Shown in pieces: positions 50,511-51,662 of a stretch of 51,662 bases of DNA. This DNA comes from a bacterium (GTDB lineage: Bacteria > Bacillota > Clostridia > Oscillospirales > Oscillospiraceae). A program made the translations under genes and the position numbers. The notes below the pieces were generated by a model that saw only the letters and a list, made by a program, of their open reading frames with translations, ran no database searches and was not told the origin of the DNA. Positions within the stretch are counted from its first letter, which is position 1; each line of letters begins with the position of its first letter. The stretch is taken from NCBI GenBank assembly GCA_004560375.1, contig SFVC01000013.1:1-51662 (forward strand), read 5' to 3'.

Positions 50511-51305
50511 CTACGCTGATTGCACAGGCGGCAAAAGCGCCTGCACAATCAGCCGCTGGCTGTGCCAGACGGTGCAGGTGGACAAGGTCAGCACACCTGC
50601 CCCACGTTCCAGGTCAACGTCAGTCTGATAAAGGGATCCCGCCGCGGCCTGATTGATGTACTCCATCAGGCTGTTCTCGCCCTCAAAGGCCAGCCGGTAG
50701 GCGCTGCTGTCCGCCGCCACCCGCCGCACAGAAAAAATCGGGCAGATATACACCGCATCCCGTGTGGCCACGGTCAGCGCCCGGTGCTCCAACCAGTAGT
50801 CTTGGGATTCATACTGCCTCAGCAGTCCGAACATCGTCCCCCCTGCTCCGTTATGGCCGTAGACAATCAGGTGAACACTGTCCTCTCCGGTGCGGTAATC
50901 CAGAAATAAGCTGCCAAGGGCATTTTTACTCCCGTCGGGCAGATGATTCAAATAGAACTGATTGTCCGCGCCCAGCATCACGGGATAGTCCAGCGGCGTG
51001 CCCGGAAGCTGGAGCCAGATGGCCGCGTTTGGGTATGTCTGGCCAAACTGGGACAGCCGCAGAGACAATTCGTGGCGCTCCGGTGAATTCAGCGCCTCTT
51101 CCCGCTTCTCTGGTACGGCGGATGCCTCCGGCGAAGCAGGCGCTTTGGAAGGGGCGGTCATTCCCGGTTCCGCTCCCACGAACGCCTCATAAAACGTATT
51201 CCCGCGGCGCAGCTCCGCCGTCCGAAGGGACAGCGCCGTGCCAAGGAGGATAAATACAGTCAGGAGCAAAAGATAGCAGAACCAAAAGGCTTTATTCTTT
51301 TTCAC
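50511..51305 (-). CDS. Class B sortase
   Basis: Sortases anchor surface proteins to the wall or link pilins. The 264-aa protein has an N-terminal helix (about 7-27), an Ala/Pro/Glu linker, and the catalytic triad H151 (IVYGHN), C244 (TLSTCTVW) and R251. The segment WLQLPGTPLDYPVM and length place it in class B (SrtB) rather than A. The GTG start at 51305 overlaps the end of the surface protein by 14 bases, so the latter is its likely substrate. Confidence 0.93.
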   Translation of the reverse strand: MKKNKAFWFCYLLLLTVFILLGTALSLRTAELRRGNTFYEAFVGAEPGMTAPSKAPASPEASAVPEKREEALNSPERHELSLRLSQFGQTYPNAAIWLQLPGTPLDYPVMLGADNQFYLNHLPDGSKNALGSLFLDYRTGEDSVHLIVYGHNGAGGTMFGLLRQYESQDYWLEHRALTVATRDAVYICPIFSVRRVAADSSAYRLAFEGENSLMEYINQAAAGSLYQTDVDLERGAGVLTLSTCTVWHSQRLIVQALLPPVQSA

Positions 51306-51662
51306 GCCTTTTTGCCCTCAAACCCCAGTATATCGTCATGGCCGCCAGCAGAGCGCCGGTCAGCGCCGTGCCTGCAATCAGCAGCCACGTGTTATCGCCT
51401 GTCTGTGGAATGCTGGGGTCGCCGTCGGCATTACCCGTGCCCCCATTGCCGGACTGGCCGGAGTTTCCCGGGTCAGCAGGGCCGTTGGGGTGATTATCCG
51501 GCCCTGTGGGCTTTTCCGGATCCGTCGGCTTTTCCGGGTCGGTGGGCTTATCCGGGTCAGTGGGCTTATCCGGGTCAGTGGGCTTATCTGGGTCGGTGGG
51601 TTCATTGGGGTCAGCGGGCTCATTGGGGTCAGTGGGCTCATTGGGGTCAGCGGGCTCATTGG
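51292..51662 (-). CDS. Sortase-anchored surface protein, C-terminal end (partial)
   Basis: The frame open from the window's right edge ends at TAA 51292-51294. It reads nine 6-residue Pro/Asp repeats (PADPNE, PTDPDK, PTDPEK types), a Gly/Asn-rich stretch, the sorting signal IPQTGD (51394-51411), a hydrophobic helix (WLLIAGTALTGALLAAM) and a basic tail (RAKRREKE). This is a cell-wall sorting signal of the LPXTG type with Ile-Pro-Gln-Thr-Gly. The N-terminal, functional part lies beyond the window. The shadow frame that reads MSPLTPM repeats is not the protein. Confidence 0.9.
   Translation of the reverse strand, partial: NEPADPNEPTDPNEPADPNEPTDPDKPTDPDKPTDPDKPTDPEKPTDPEKPTGPDNHPNGPADPGNSGQSGNGGTGNADGDPSIPQTGDNTWLLIAGTALTGALLAAMTIYWGLRAKRREKE
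51499..51660 (-). repeat. Nine 18-bp coding repeats (Pro-Asp spacer)
   Basis: Nine tandem 18-base units encode PxDPxx. They form the stalk that spans the wall in the surface protein. Two sub-types alternate at the far end (NEPADP / NEPTDP) and a third (DKPTDP) repeats three times, a sign of unit duplication. Confidence 0.85.

Noticed and set aside
51499..51660. Tandem 18-bp repeats as a possible CRISPR or satellite
   Set aside because: No unique spacers; the units are in frame and encode a Pro-Asp stalk before a sorting signal.
1..51662. tRNA, rRNA, riboswitches, CRISPR arrays, prophage genes
   Set aside because: None could be recognised on either strand by eye; a covariance-model search would be needed to exclude small RNAs.

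Overview
The window looks like chromosomal DNA of a GC-rich, endospore-forming member of the Clostridia, most plausibly an Oscillospirales gut bacterium of the Flavonifractor / Lawsonibacter / Oscillibacter kind. The grounds are a complete eight-gene spoIIIA operon, spoIVA, a sipL-like gene and pro-sigK, plus DapL-type lysine/diaminopimelate synthesis, pyruvate phosphate dikinase, the MEP isoprenoid pathway and strong GC bias at third codon positions. The species is an inference; no rRNA or tRNA gene is present to test it.

Layout, left to right. (1) 1-1724: an acetyltransferase gene split by a complete IS256-family element whose target duplication can be read directly. (2) 1752-4839 (-): spoIVA and its partner sipL, each with its own sigma-E-like promoter. 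(3) 5049-21399 (-): a very tight 17-gene unit, cdaA-cdaR-DUF5685-dnaJ-like-membrane protein-yicC-remA-gmk-rpoZ-priA-def-fmt-rsmB-rlmN-prpC-prkC-rsgA, so c-di-AMP synthesis and PASTA-kinase signalling share one transcription direction and probably one promoter. (4) 21542-24757 (-): a cysteine-desulfurase/DUF3343 pair, ispF, ispD and carD. (5) 24956-35343 (-): nusB-tsaD-like-xseA-xseB-ispA-yuiD-dxs-tlyA-nadK-recN-cof, the clostridial version of the conserved nusB-recN cluster. (6) 35526-40785 (-): asp23 and spoIIIAA-AH. (7) 40971-47486: dapL, dapF and glnA (-) facing away from ppdK (+). (8) 47636-49344 (-): a zinc-ribbon/DUF4234 membrane gene that appears frameshifted, and a DUF2752 gene. (9) 49640-50329 (+): sigK with a hydrophobic pro-sequence. 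(10) 50511-51662 (-): a class B sortase and the C-terminus of its likely substrate, a Pro/Asp-repeat surface protein ending in an IPQTGD sorting signal.

Regulation visible in the sequence: sigma-A-like promoters before cdaA, carD, asp23, glnA, ppdK and the DUF2752 gene; sigma-E-like promoters (ATA, 16-17 nt, CATA-box) before spoIVA, sipL, spoIIIAA and possibly sigK; intrinsic terminators after the acetyltransferase, rsgA, csd, carD, cof, asp23, dapL and ppdK. Several other junctions carry strong GC hairpins without a U-tract. The dapF start codon and Shine-Dalgarno lie inside a perfect 16-bp hairpin.

Most unusual points: the DUF5685 protein carries two Asp-rich motifs placed as in phytoene/squalene synthases plus a Cys cluster and is encoded overlapping a DnaJ-TPR-Cys protein; a TsaD paralogue with an altered HxEGH motif; the DUF3343-desulfurase pair; the dapF hairpin; and the one-base frameshift in the DUF4234 gene.
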